Shown here: piece by piece, positions 36,484-48,544 of the stretch
How positions within the stretch are numbered: position 1 is the stretch's first letter
Layout: the number at the start of each line of letters is the position of its first letter
From: Poecilobothrus nobilitatus
Taxonomy: Eukaryota; Arthropoda; Insecta; Diptera; Dolichopodidae
Direction: 5' to 3'
Length of the DNA stretch: 64,000 nt
Assembly: GCA_947095535.1 (NCBI GenBank)
Contig: OX352773.1
Location: forward strand, 2,976,001-3,040,000
Notes under the pieces: model-generated
What the model was told of the DNA's origin: nothing
Database searches by the model: none
What the model saw: the letters and a program-made list of their open reading frames with translations, nothing else
Made by a program: the position numbers and the translations under genes

Positions 36484-38261
36484 AAAAGAAATTTATAAAA
36501 AAATGTTAAGTCCTTCAATCTACTACTTAAAATACTCAAGGACAATATGGAAATTTTTATAAAAAGTGAAAGTCTGAGTATGATAAGGTCAAAAGCAATA
36601 TTTAATTATTAGATAGGAAGTCACAAAAATAGAATATAATTGTAAAATGGTGGCAAAAAATAATAAGAAAAAACTCTTTAAGATATGAACTGAATTTATT
36701 AATGTATAAGAATAATAAAAATATACATACATACATACATATATTAAAAAAGTAGGAAAATGTTAGTTTTTATTTCTATTGCGAATACCTACTTGTTAAA
36801 GTAAATGATTGCTCTTTTTTTTCTGTTTAACATAAGATTCAAGAAAACAAACATGAGTTTTTATATTAAATCTCCATAATCATTATTATTTTTATAAGTT
36901 GTAAAGTCATCAATTTTCTCAATTAATAAAATACTGTTCATTTGAAAAAGTGGTTTAAACCTTTTTCGCACAAGGTATACCAAGTTGAGTCAATAAAACT
37001 TTAAACGATTTAACTTATTATGCAGCCTCATCTGTTTTTATTATTATCTTATTTTCTTGAAAGATCCGAATTTTCACAGAAAAGGGTCTAACCAATTCAT
37101 TTTATATTTATAATAAATGAAAACTCTTTTATTTGGTTTTAAACTTGGGCTTAAAATTAATCGTAAACCATTATTTTTAGTTATATAAATGTTTCCTCTA
37201 ATACACTAAAGATCTGTAAAGGATTTATTTCTGGCAATGTATCTTTAGAGTAAAGTTCTGCAGTTTTAGAGTATGTGTTCTGGACATATATTCCCTTCTA
37301 CTTGATAGTATTATGCATATACTTTCATTATCGATTCTGATTTTCTTTAAGGTTCCTTTTAACTGGAAGTGGGTTCTTTAAGCCGATATCAAGCATTTTC
37401 GAATGGATTCACATTTTGTTTTTACTGGATCCTATGCATTTTTATACTTATAACAATTTTAGAAAATCATTGTTTTGTTGCCTAGGTTATGTTTTTTCTC
37501 AGAAGAATTAAACCTGTTTAGAGACTAAGTGTAAAAATCTTATTCTGATTGGTTACAATAAAAAAATATTAATAATAAATCTCATAATTATTTTTATGAA
37601 ATATAATGTGAAACAATTTGTTTCTTTTTCGGTCATCATTCTCTTGGAACCCTAAAACAACAAAAACAATTTCACTTATTTGAAATCATTTATTTCTACA
37701 TAAATATTCTTAACAAACATGTGTAACACTGATTTCTTCACATTTTCACGAAAACAAAACTTCACTTTTTTACAACTACCATTTATTTTATTAAGATTTA
37801 TGATATTTCAATTATGGACTAACTAGTTCCATTTTACTTAGAGTGCTTTTTGACTGTCTCTAAAATGTAAGAATTTACAATTACTTAAATAAAAATAACT
37901 GATATAGTTACAACTAGATATTTCCTTTTTTGTTTTCATTGCATAATTTATTAAAATAAAACATTTTTGTAACAATTTGTACAGAATTTGGACAATCATC
38001 AAATATTTAACAGAAGTTATAATTAAAATTTGGTCAAGATTATAATTTTTATCTCTTTTAGAACAACATTCCCTTAGACAATAATTTTCCAATTACTTTC
38101 CAGTAACTAAAGATAGATGAAAAATAAAATGATATTTAGCTAATTTTTGATATTGGATCTCCTTTTGTACTCAAACAAATTATTAAATTTCGATTTTCTA
38201 CTATCAACAGTAATTGTTCCATATGATTTTCCCAGGAATTAAAAAAAACAAGGCAGAATAT
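36484..38261. other. AT-rich non-coding DNA with (CATA)n microsatellite
   Basis: A (ACAT)n run lies at about 36721-36745. The minus-strand frames at 37838-38092 and 38136-38321 show no recognisable family. Nothing else is supported. Confidence 0.55.
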
Positions 38262-38425
38262 AAACCAACCGTTTTTAAAAGCACACATTTCCAATAGATA
38301 ATACAATCTGTTTAGAGTCACAATTTACATCAAAATTTGAAAATGTCATATAAGAAAAAAATGTGAAAATAGGACTTTTTTGCAATTTGAAGGACTGTAA
38401 GGAACCCTAACTAACTAAAAAAACC
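38262..38425 (-). repeat. R2 fragment (centre only)
   Basis: Read on the minus strand, TCCTATTTTCACATTTTTTT and AAAAACGGTTGG with AAATGTGTGC match the centre of R2 (compare 32325-32432). Neither arm is present. It lies next to the reverse transcriptase relic. Confidence 0.55.
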
Positions 38426-38459
38426 GGTAACACATGTAAATATTTATTTATTTATTTAA

Positions 38460-39385
38460 TTCAGTTTAAAACAAACTAATTAATTCTATCAAGTTTGTAA
38501 CGGTGAATCTACCAACGCCGATTCTACCAAGTCGAATCTACATTTTAAAAATCCATGTTGATTGGGGGAAATTAAATTTACACAATAATTGTAAATGTGA
38601 TCATATACCATGAGTTCAAATAATGTAGGAATGTTATAGATAGCTTGGCAATTGGACGATAATTAGATATTTCACTTTTAGAATTTTTTTTATGAACAGG
38701 TTTAATAAAAGAAGTTTTCCACAAATTCGGGAAGACCGTTTTCAAAGACTTGTTGAAAAGAATAGACAAAGGAAAAGCTAAAGAATGTGCACACATTTTT
38801 AATATAATAGCTGGAACAATATCAGCGCCGGGATTTGCTTCGTTATTTACCGAAAAAAAATATTTTAAAACTTCATTAAAAGAAAAATTGATATGAGATA
38901 AATATTTATTTGAATATTTGAATGATGATAGAAGTGGTTAAATTTAACTTTATCTACTTGAAATGCATTGGGGGCGTGGGAACTAGAAAAGAATTTTTAA
39001 AAAAATCAGCTATTAAGCATGGATTATCTGAGGTGCTACCGCTAAAGGACACAAAATTAGGATATTCATCGGATTAAACGTATCAAAAATAATAGAATAA
39101 AAATTACTAACAGCAAGATTTATAGCAACAAATTTTTCTAAAAATGAAAAATCGATTGATAGAAATAATTATTTAACCCTGGATAATTAGCTCTATTAAA
39201 ATTAAATCTAGAAAGTAGGAGCTTTAGAATTAGTTGGACGGACTATTGTAGCAGGAAGAAAAGCTGATTGGAGGGTGATAGTTATCAATATTAACTAAAG
39301 GTCTATCACTAATATTAATTTTAGAATTGATCCAATCAGTTGTCGTCATTGATCCAATATATTCCTATGTACACTTATAAGGCCA
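38460..39385 (-). pseudogene. Jockey-like LINE relic: end of endonuclease and start of reverse transcriptase
   Basis: On the minus strand the translation shows, in order, an SDH-like motif NYHPPI (near 39290), NPGADIVPAIILK (start of the RT fingers), PLSILFNKSLK, FPNLWKTSFIKPVHKK and NYRPIAKLS, then after a frameshift LFE, VYDHIYNY and NQHGFLK. This is the conserved order of RT motifs in jockey-group non-LTR retrotransposons. Several stops lie between the endonuclease and RT parts, and the catalytic FADD box is not reached. The 72-codon frame at 38578-38796 is the best preserved block. Confidence 0.8.
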
Positions 39386-39430
39386 GGCCTTTTGTACTTT
39401 TATTGGGATAAATAAATAAAATAAATAAAA
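39330..39430 (+). repeat. Possible 3' end of another retroelement
   Basis: AAGGCCAGGCCTTTTGTACT is followed by TATTGGGATAAATAAATAAA, an (ATAA)n tail typical of LINE or SINE 3' ends. It runs opposite to the RT relic. No coding part is attached. Confidence 0.35.
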
Positions 39431-39474
39431 ATATTATCGAAGCCGAATACAGATTATCGAATATATTATTTTAT

Positions 39475-40006
39475 GCCTTGCCGAAGAAAAATTTTACATT
39501 ACAAGTGTGTAAAAAAAGCAGGTTTTAAATTTTTGAGCCCTTGCAGCTATTAAACAGGAGGTGGTGCAAACAAATTTTCCGAGGAAACTTATACTAATTC
39601 TACAAGTTCTTTCTTGTCTTAAAATTGCAAGTTTCTATCTAGAAGCATGCCGGATTTATGAAGGTAGAAAAATCATGAAAAATTGTTCAGTCAATTTTGA
39701 TATTGATTTACAAATTCAAAGAAAATTCCTGCCGAATGGCGTTTTCAGGTTGAAAAAATGTCAAGCAAAACATGAGATATACGCATATAAAAATAGAGCA
39801 TTTTCAAAGTTGCAGGGGCTGCAGCTATGTAATGGATGGGGCTACATGAAACAGTTATTCTACAACATTAATTTTTTTATGAAACCTATTTATGGTTAAC
39901 ATTTTTTTCTCTATCTTTAACAGAAGTTTATTAAACAGACGGTCGGACAGAGTGAAACTAATAGGCACATTTTTTCAAAATTTTTTTTGGAAATATACTA
40001 AAAAAC
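39475..40006 (-). repeat. R2 repeat, copy 3
   Basis: The centre and right arm are present: GAATGGCGTTTTCAGGTTGA, GGGGCTGCAGCTATGTAATG, AACAGACGG and a decayed end AAATATACTAAAAA. The left arm is missing. The plus-strand frame at 39561-39899 (112 codons) lies fully within this repeat and is a by-product. Confidence 0.75.
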
Positions 40007-41925
40007 ATATTTTTAAAACATCAGAATATACTTATATATATACATATATAAGTATATATATAAGTATAGTTATATGAACTTGTTCTAGCCAAGTCATCAT
40101 CAATCTTTGTTTTATTGATTATCATCATCATAATCAGTATTATCATAGATTGCTACATAGTTTTATAATATTAATGGAAACATTAAATCCAGAATTTTCA
40201 TTACAAAAATACCGTAAAAATAACACTAAAATGACATGAAATAAAATGTAATTGGTATAAAGTATATTATATACATGACATAAGGACTGTTAGGAAAATA
40301 TTCTGGAAATATTTTAATTTTTAGGTTAAATATAATAAATTGTTTTGTTTGTTAAAGGATTCAAGTAGTATCCTGTTTTTTCTTTTTTGCATCTTTCTGT
40401 TTTTCAAAAATGATTTATTTTTAGTTGTGAAGATGATGTAGAAATAAAGAAAAAAATGAACACAAGTTTATTTGTTTGTATGCTTAAAACAATATAATAT
40501 TTCTGTTGTGTTTTATTCTACCACCAGAAAATATTTTTTGTTAAAACTCTCTTTAATCCTCCTGGTTACAAGTCTTTTGACTTTTCTTGAACTTTAAAAA
40601 AAAAATGTTTTATTCTCATATTAAAAAACAATAACAAATCGATTCATAAATGTTCAAAATTTGTTGTCCTTGGCCTTCGCCTTACAGTTCATATTAGGTC
40701 AAAAATATTGATTGTTACATTAATTCTGAATGTCAACATACTGACAAACAAAAATACTATTGATGTATAGATACATTTATTTTTGTGAAAAAACTCTAAT
40801 ATTTTGGTAATTTCAAAGAAAATAACAAATAACCGTTTCATTATTTTAAATCCTTATGAGAAAGGTCATAACAATAGCAAAATTTTGACTGGCAAAATAT
40901 GTATTTAATTGTGAATTAATTTAGAATAATCAAAATTTATATTTTTAAGAATGCCGTTATTTACAAAATATTTTATTATTTCCTTAAATTCAAAACAAAC
41001 AAAAATTCTTAACTACTCTTATGTACAAAAATTAAAATGAATAAAAATACAAATATTATGTTGGGTTTTAATTCTTAATTTAAAATAGGTAACGAAAACA
41101 TTCAATTTTTTTTTAATTTTTAAAAATCCTTCTAATATGTTTATTTAATTTTGTGAAAAAAGAATGTCGTTTTTATTCAAAAATAAAATTAACGGTTTAT
41201 GTTATTAAGAAAAAAAATTAAACATTTTTTATTTACTATTTGTTTTTTTTTTTTTATTTGTTCATTGTTCAAACCGGCAATCCAATAAAAATATCCATTA
41301 CATTGAGTTAAAATTAAAATCAAATCCAAGCATTATCCTTAAAACAGCAAATATTATTCCTTCTCTTTAATTTATTATATTATTTTATCCTATGATATTA
41401 AATATATTTTTTTTATGTTTTCTAAATTGAAATTTTTTTAATAAAAAGTATGAATATGTACAAAAGTACATACATATTGCATTATAATATAAGTACAAAG
41501 CAAGTGTTATTTCGTTTTCATTGAAAAGAAAAAAATCTTAGTATTTTCCAAAAAAAAAAAAGAAGATAAAAGTAGAAACAAAAAACCAAATGAGAGATGA
41601 AAAAGATTTATGTTATAAGAAAAGATAATTATTATTGTTTAAATTATCTTTTGGTGCAATTTCAGTCGTTGTCAATCTTATGAGACTGACAAAAATAAGT
41701 TCATTTTTAATATTTTATGTTGCAAGTATTAAAGCAATTTACATTTTCGTTTTAAAGCCATTTACATTTACATGAGATCATATTATCAAAGATATATCGA
41801 GCCAATGTTGTACTGGTTAACACTACGACCTTTCATTCAAAACAGGATCATATAAAAATATCGTATTATATGGTCTTATGCAGGAATTTATGATATTATA
41901 CCGCAATATTTTATGGCACTATAAC
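40007..41925. other. AT-rich non-coding DNA, nothing recognised
   Basis: (TA)-rich palindromic stretch at about 40030-40075, otherwise featureless. No coding frame of note. Confidence 0.6.
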
Positions 41926-42150
41926 TCACTTACATTGCTGCAAAACTCTAAACCTTTGCAAGTTAAAAAAATCAGCAAAATTTCTTGTGTATTTACGTTT
42001 CTCCAATGGTAGTTTAAATAATACCATTTTTGCAATATCGTGATATAACCATTCTGCCTTTATTATCCGTGGGACTATGACACGATACCCATTTCGGGTT
42101 TCAAAAAAATTATATCTTTTGACAGTTAGAAAACTTTTAATAACATTCAA
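41926..42150 (-). CDS. Candidate orphan exon or gene fragment, unknown protein
   Basis: A 74-codon minus-strand frame begins MNVIKSFLTVKRYNFFETRN, continues through PRIIKAEWLYHDIAKMV and ends NLQRFRVLQQ. Its composition is balanced (Arg, Glu, Asp, Pro, Trp present), unlike the Lys/Asn/Phe noise elsewhere. Near its 3' end CAAT is followed by GTAAGTGAG, a good 5' splice site, five codons' worth of bases before the stop. I recognise no family. It may be a true exon, part of a retrocopy, or a chance frame. The ATG context (CTTGAATG) is weak. Confidence 0.3.
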   Translation of the reverse strand: MNVIKSFLTVKRYNFFETRNGYRVIVPRIIKAEWLYHDIAKMVLFKLPLEKRKYTRNFADFFNLQRFRVLQQCK

Positions 42151-42947
42151 GCAATAAATAAATAAGGAAGGAATAAATTTTCAAATATTTTATAAATACT
42201 TATAGTAAGCATTTTATTATCGTTCTATTTTTACATTTTGAAATGTAAAAATTGTACCAAGTACAAATTAAGTTTATAAATTAAAAAATAAGGACTATAT
42301 GGTAATCAGAGTCAATTTTATAAAATCACTTTTATTTTATTTTAGAGTATACGTATGGTGGTGACCCCTCAAGATCTACGAAAAAGCCTTAGTTAACGCT
42401 ACATTACACCATTTTATATTTAGGGAGCAATAGACTAAAGAAGAGATCAACACAATGGTTATAATTATATTCAATTTAATGTTCACTTTGAAGTTTGAAT
42501 GGTAAGATTTTTAATTTTACAGGAAAATCAAAAATGTTTCTTCATTTAAAGGAATTTAATTAAAAGATCCATTTCCTTACTAATCATTCTATAAATACAT
42601 ATTTAAAAAAATTAACGACTAATTAATGTTAAAAAAATTTCCGACTACGTTCAGTTGAAAAGAAAACTTGGTTTTTTTGAAAACCATAAACATGAATATC
42701 TTCTAAAACAAACAAAACAAAATAAAAAAAATGCTAACGTATAATTTTTGACTTCTGTTAAATTTTTGTTTCTCTTATTATTAAAAATAATATTTTGCGT
42801 TCTTTACAAGAAAATAAATATTTTTGAATAAAAGACTTTTTTATTTTAAATAAATTAAAATTCACTGAAATATTTAATTTATGTCACTTATTTTCAGCCT
42901 AAATTTTCTTTCAGAAATATAATATATATATTATATATACATTTTTA
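42151..42947. other. AT-rich non-coding DNA, nothing recognised
   Basis: No shared repeat or coding frame. It ends in a (TA)-rich tract (42919-42940) at the left edge of R3 copy 2. Confidence 0.6.
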
Positions 42948-43892
42948 CCGACCGCATACATTAATGTATAACGTAGGTATTGTTTTCATACTAAAAATTT
43001 GTGCCCGAGATTTTTGCAAAAATGCACTACTCAGGTGTGGAGAAGGCTGTAAAAAAATGTGTGTGGGTGTGTATGTGGGTGCGTGTGTGGGTGCGTGTGT
43101 GGGTGCGTGTGTGGGTATGTCTGTGGGCACGTGTACAGCTTAAACGACTGAGCGGAATTTTTTGAAATTTCATATTTAAGGTTTTGACGTAAATATCTCG
43201 GATTGATAAGCTTTTGGAGCAAATCGGACAACCGCAAGTGGTAGTTTACTAGTGTACTTTTTAAGTTTTTTACGAATATTTCGTAACAGAAAAATTTTGT
43301 GAGAAAAATTATTAAGAAAAAGTTGTTACACAAGTAAAGAGGAACAACTTTGCCATAGAACATTTTTTGATCCGACTAACTTTAACTTTTATTTAAGTTT
43401 CTTTCTAAGTTCAAATTTTATACATAACACTCCATATGAATTTATATGAACATATTTTTTTTGTTTTTTTTTTTATATTTCTAAAAATTTATATACATAT
43501 GTAAATACTTATATCAATGCATATTATTCTTTTGTTGACGACATTAAATTAAAACGCTAAAATTTTTGTTAGCAGATTTAATATTAATCTTATGTTTGTT
43601 TTGTATTTGTTTACAGTTTTTATTATTTTTTACTTTTAATATTATTTTTTGAATGAAAAAAAAATCATATATCTACATTACAATAATAATAGTAATAAAT
43701 GGATGTATGAATGAATGTACATATATTTTTACGATTTCATTGCATATAATTATTTTTATTGAATAAAACAAAATGTTATTAAATTATTAGAAGTTATTTT
43801 GCTTTGATATAAATTATTATGTAAAAAATCTATAAATTTTGGCATTGTACTTTTTGTGTAGTGGCGGTCGGTCCTGTGGTGGAGACAGCTGA
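42948..43892 (-). repeat. R3 repeat, copy 2 (best preserved)
   Basis: The ends are exact inverted repeats, CCGACCGC at 42948-42955 and GCGGTCGG at 43864-43871, with TCCTGTGGTGGAGACAGCTG conserved beyond the right one. The minus-strand frame at 43031-43363 matches the plus-strand frame in copy 3 for about 75 residues and then runs into the minisatellite. The strand given follows that frame. Near full identity with copy 1 outside simple repeats suggests a fairly young family. Confidence 0.85.
43058..43130. repeat. 12-bp minisatellite
   Basis: GGGTGCGTGTGT is repeated about four times with variants at each side. On the minus strand it translates as His-Thr-His-Pro repeats inside the R3 frame. 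Copy 1 has a shorter GT-rich version at about 21009-21045. Confidence 0.9.
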
Positions 43893-44156
43893 TTTTTTTT
43901 CATGAATACATATGTGTAGTTATATATTTTTTTGGATGGAAAACGCAAATTGAACTTATTTTGAAAAAATTAACGTATTTTACGACAATGCGCAACTGTT
44001 TCCAAATCTTATTTTTCAATTTCTATTCAAAATCACTGATGTAAAATGAAAATTTTTAGATTTAAAAAAAAAAAACAGATTCGAGGCAATTGAATGGCTT
44101 TGCCAAGACAGTATTGGTTTAGTAACTGAAAATTAGTGAGTTAAGATTAAGTGATA

Positions 44157-44362
44157 TTTATTTATTTATTTTATTTTTTTTAATGAATTTCTCTGTCACA
44201 TAAATGTGGACAGGAAATTACACAGCTTTTCCTGTTTAGATGTGGCTGTAAATGTCGTAAGCGGGATTAACTCTTACGACGTTTGTGGGATTCGAACCCA
44301 CACTCCTTCGGTGTTTACAGCGAATTTTATACACTCTTACCCACTAGCCCACCGAGGCCCCT
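44157..44362 (-). repeat. tRNA-derived SINE type A, copy 2
   Basis: On the minus strand the head has TGGGCTAGTGGGTAAGAGTG and GGGTTCGAATCCCACA, where the T stem TGTGG/CCACA pairs perfectly. The body (CGTCGTAAGAGTTAATCC, TACGACATTTACAG, CAGGAAAAGCTGTGTAATTT) matches copy 1 at 27080-27277, and the tail is (AAATA)n. It is a full-length copy of about 205 bp. A short flanking TATTTA match is not enough to call the target duplication. Confidence 0.85.
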
Positions 44363-45444
44363 ATTTAATTTTAAAAAAATAATTTTTATGGTGTAAAAAC
44401 TTTAAATTTTATTCTTCTTGAACGTTTGCACACTTTATTTCGCAAAGTAATGTAGTCTTCCGACTTTGATAACTATTACCAAAGGATTAAAATATATAAA
44501 AAGATTTTTAAGCCTAAAGTATAATGAGTACGATACGACATTGTTGCTCTAGATTGTCAATATGTCACTGAGCAAGTATTTACAATGAATATAGATATGA
44601 CACTTTCAGTTGTCATTTCACAGTTGATATTCAAAGTAATATTGTTAAAATCAAGAAGAATTTTTAAATAAAATAAAAGAAAATTAAGATTAAAAATTTA
44701 ACAAAAAAATTTTTGGTATTTAGATGCAATACAAATTGGATTCGGTCAAATTTTTGTTGTCGATTTTGTCGTATCGTACTGTTTGTATATTTTGTCGACG
44801 ACAATTTTGTATTGAAAGTGTTTACTCTATTTCGTTTTTTCTAACCTTGTAATTAGCAGTAGACGATCAGTTTAGCAGTTTGACAATACATTTATCAATT
44901 TTTGCCTCTTGAATGGAAATTAAATAAATTTAATAGCGAATTATTTCTAATATTTTGTTCATGGATTCCGTGGCGGTTCACTTAGGCATCGTATAATAAC
45001 TAAATTACAGTGTTATTGTAATACATATAGGTACTTGAAATCAATGAACTATATTATATATATATATTTATTGTTCTTAAAATAATAGAGAATAAAATAA
45101 ATTAATAATGTATAGCTGTAGTTGCTTTCAAGTTTCAATTATGTTCAAATGGAAAAAAAATAATTTAATGAAAAGAATTAATTTTTACAAAATATATTCA
45201 AACAAATTTTAATAGAATTTTTATTATATCACAATTTACTTCAATACAAAATTTTTATTTAATTATATTGTAAGTGGAAAATTTTTTAGAGAGAAATAAA
45301 ATTTTCTTTTATTCACTTTTTCCCGACAACTTTAAAAAATATATAATAAATTTATTACAAGTTTACATTATGTTCATATAATGTTAAACCACGCTAAAGT
45401 ACATCTACAAATTTTTCTTAATATATTTTACTTTAATATCATCA
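44363..45444. other. AT-rich non-coding DNA, nothing recognised
   Basis: Slightly less AT-rich around 44520-44860 (CGATACGACATTGTTGCTC, GTCGTATCGTACTG) but with no repeat partner in the window and no coding frame. Confidence 0.55.
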
Positions 45445-45446
45445 TA

Positions 45447-45610
45447 TACAAGATGTCCCGTATAATAACTGTAGGATATAACCTAATGTGTGACAGGGAA
45501 ATTAAAAATAAACAAGGGGTTTTATTAAGGAGTTTATCTTTAAAGATTTTTGTAGTGATATAGTTCTTACAAATTAGATAAAACTACGAAGGAGAATTTA
45601 AACAGGGCGA
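45447..45610 (+). repeat. R6-like end fragment
   Basis: TACAAGATGTCCCGTATAAT resembles the TACAGGGTGTCCC ends of R5 and R6. A possible partner, GGAACACCCTATTC, lies far away at about 46447-46460. The link between the two is a guess. Confidence 0.35.
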
Positions 45611-45859
45611 AATTTTTATATGCGACATTTTAGTAATATTTAAATATTTGACGATATGTAAGATATGTATAAGAGTTATGACACAAACAAAAACATAAAA
45701 ATTATAGTTTCCAATTTAAAATATAATGCAAATGTAACAAAAATTGATAGCAAATTGTTTTTGAAAAAAAATACACTGAATTCATTTAAAAAGAAGAGTT
45801 GGTGAGAAAATTCACAAAAAAAAATTCACAAACAATAATCCACAAATTTAAAATACACA

Positions 45860-46085
45860 AAAATGGAAAAAACTTGGAAACTTTGATTTTGTAAACAATT
45901 TTAAAGTTTTTCCTTATTATTTTTATTGTATACATATTTCAACATCAAAGAATATAAAACAGTGGAGGCTATTGCCACCAAGCACTTGCTAAACAAATTA
46001 TTGAAACCCTGATTTTGTAAGCAACTGTAAAGGCCGTCCTAATTATTTTTTGACATTTATATCAAAAAGTAGATTTTTTGTAATA
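45860..46085 (+). repeat. R9 repeat, copy 2
   Basis: Two related blocks occur, at about 45865-45930 and 45975-46060. The second (GCTAAACAAATTATTGAAAC, GATTTTGTAAGCAACTGTAA, CCTAATTATTTTT) matches 24600-24710. The block order is the same as in copy 1. Confidence 0.5.
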
Positions 46086-48540
46086 AAATTCATTATCCAC
46101 TGTTTTTTGTGGATTTTGTTCAAAAAGGTGGTACAATTTTATTATTATTTTGATTATTAGATATCTTATAGTCAAGATATATAATGAAATATCTTCTATA
46201 ATATAGTCAGAATACATTTAGTCGGATTTAAATTTCGATAATCAAATCATAATTAATTATTTTTATTCCTTTGTTCCTATTTATAAAGATAAAAAGTTAT
46301 AGTCTATTTAAATACTGCAGCTAATCATGAAATCTTTAGCCTCAAGTATCTTGAAAATAGTTAGCAATTATAGGATCCCATATCATATAATTTTACCTTA
46401 TTTCGATCTCATCATACCCTTATTATATTATTTTGCAAATATTGTGGAACACCCTATTCATATTGTATTATATATAAGAATTTATGCTCGAAGCTATCTT
46501 GAATCTATTTATTTAATAGAAAATATTTTTCATATTTATTTTCTTCTTTAGTAGGTAGGTTAGTACATCGAAATAATATTTTGAAAACCAGATTTTCGTT
46601 AAAAAGGTTGATTTTTTTTTGGCAAAGAATGATGTTCTAGTAAGAACAATATTAAAATAAACCACAAGTTAAAATATTTATTGAAAAATAAAATATAAGC
46701 GAATAATAATATAAAATTTAAAATAATTATAACAAGAAAATGATAGTTGATACTATATACAAATTATGATTTTGGAATGTTGCACATTGTTTTGGATTTA
46801 ACGATGAAATAATCTGATTTTCTTTGGCATCTTTTAACATTATATAATATTTTAAAGATTGCAAAAATACTTTTACATCGAATTTATTTTTTCAACTATT
46901 TAATTTTACGAATTCTAAGTCAAGAGAAAAATATTGGTCGGTAGAAGAAATTTTTATATAATTAATATAATTAAATTATACTTCAAGTTCTTAAAAATTT
47001 GTCATCTTTACTTTCAATTTGCTTTACTCTCACATCTCTTTACTTAATATATTGCATTAATCTGTAAATAAATACAACATTAACCGTTACTTACTATCTA
47101 ATTACCAATTTCACTAAGCTTTCGATTACTTGACTGGAGTTATTTTACAAGATTCACAAATATTCTTTTTAAGGTATTTTGTGCACCATCTATTATCGAG
47201 TACAGGTATTATTTTATATATTTATTTATTTTTTTTTTTATATTGAAACAAATATGTTTATTGTAAAACTTTATTTATTTTCATATATAATTCTATCTCC
47301 CGATCAGACTAAGTCCTTATACTTTGGTTGTAAAACTAAAGAAAAATCTTATTTTCCGATAACCTTTTAAGATAAAATATGATCAATAAATAGTCAAGGA
47401 ATTATTAAAATATAAAAGAAGGATATATACCAGTCTATTTATTATGAAGCTTATTGAAAATTATATAAGTATATAGATTATCTAAAACTGCTAATTTTAA
47501 TAAAGAAAAACTATTAAACCAAATTAAAAATTTAAGGACTATAAGAACTGTGTACATAAAGTAGTTTTTCCGATTATTTCACAATAAGTTAAAAAGAATT
47601 GCTTTAAATCAAACTAATTTAAATCAATTAAAAATTTATTTCTTATAATAATTGGATAAAATAAAACAAATATCACTAAAACTATAATCACTGGTTGATG
47701 AAAATGACTTAAAATCAAAACTATTTAAGTTCAAAATTCCTAAGAAAATATGATCCTACTTTAATCATTTCCATAATACTTAAAAAAGTATTAGATATTA
47801 AACAATAAGTTTTGTTTTTGTTTTTTTTTTTATCAAAAAAGTTTTTCCTAAAATATTATTATAGGATTTTTTATTAAGTTTTTTAAAACTTTTACCAAAT
47901 TTTCTGGTTTTATAAAAAAAGACAGATTCGAAAAGAAAAGATACTATTAGAAAGTTTTAAAATTTCATATTTATAATATTTAAGTTATTATAAAGTTTAT
48001 AAATTGTTATTACATTGACTATAGGTATATTAAAGTTTATTTGACGTTAAATATTATAGATAATTATTAGAAGAATAATAAAATATTTTAAATAAAAAAC
48101 TTTAATAAATTTATAATCATTTTTGATATACTGTTAATATTTTTCTTAAAAATTTATTAAAGTTTGCCAAACATCTTATAATTAAAGTTCATTTCATAGC
48201 TATAAGGTTACAGAAATGCAAGATATGGAATATGCTGATCAAAAATAAAACTGCTGTCACATAAATTGTCATTGTGTGTTCAGCTTTATCTAAGAAAAAG
48301 TTATTGATATCAACATAACTGCTTTGTTTAACAACCATATTGATGGAAAATGGTGAAAATGTAATCCTTATGTTTTTTTTTGTTCTCTCATATTGACATT
48401 TGGATCATGTTGCTTAAATAAGAAATAAAAAGGTTAAATTGATACTGACTTAGAAAACAATTTATATGAAAATTGACTGAAAAATCAAAACTTTATTTTA
48501 AAACTTCTAAAAAAACGAAAAGCATATAGTACTAAAATAT
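46086..48540. other. AT-rich non-coding DNA, nothing recognised
   Basis: The frame at 46327-46551 is Ile/Leu/Tyr-rich with no domain. No repeat partner was noticed in 46460-48540. Confidence 0.55.
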
Positions 48541-48544
48541 CTAC

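Noticed and set aside
39561..39899. 112-codon frame
   Set aside because: It lies fully inside R2 copy 3, and the same region in the other R2 copies is not open in the same frame.
43031..43363. Histidine/threonine/proline repeat protein
   Set aside because: The His-Thr repeats come from a GT-rich minisatellite inserted in R3, and other copies have different arrays at this place.
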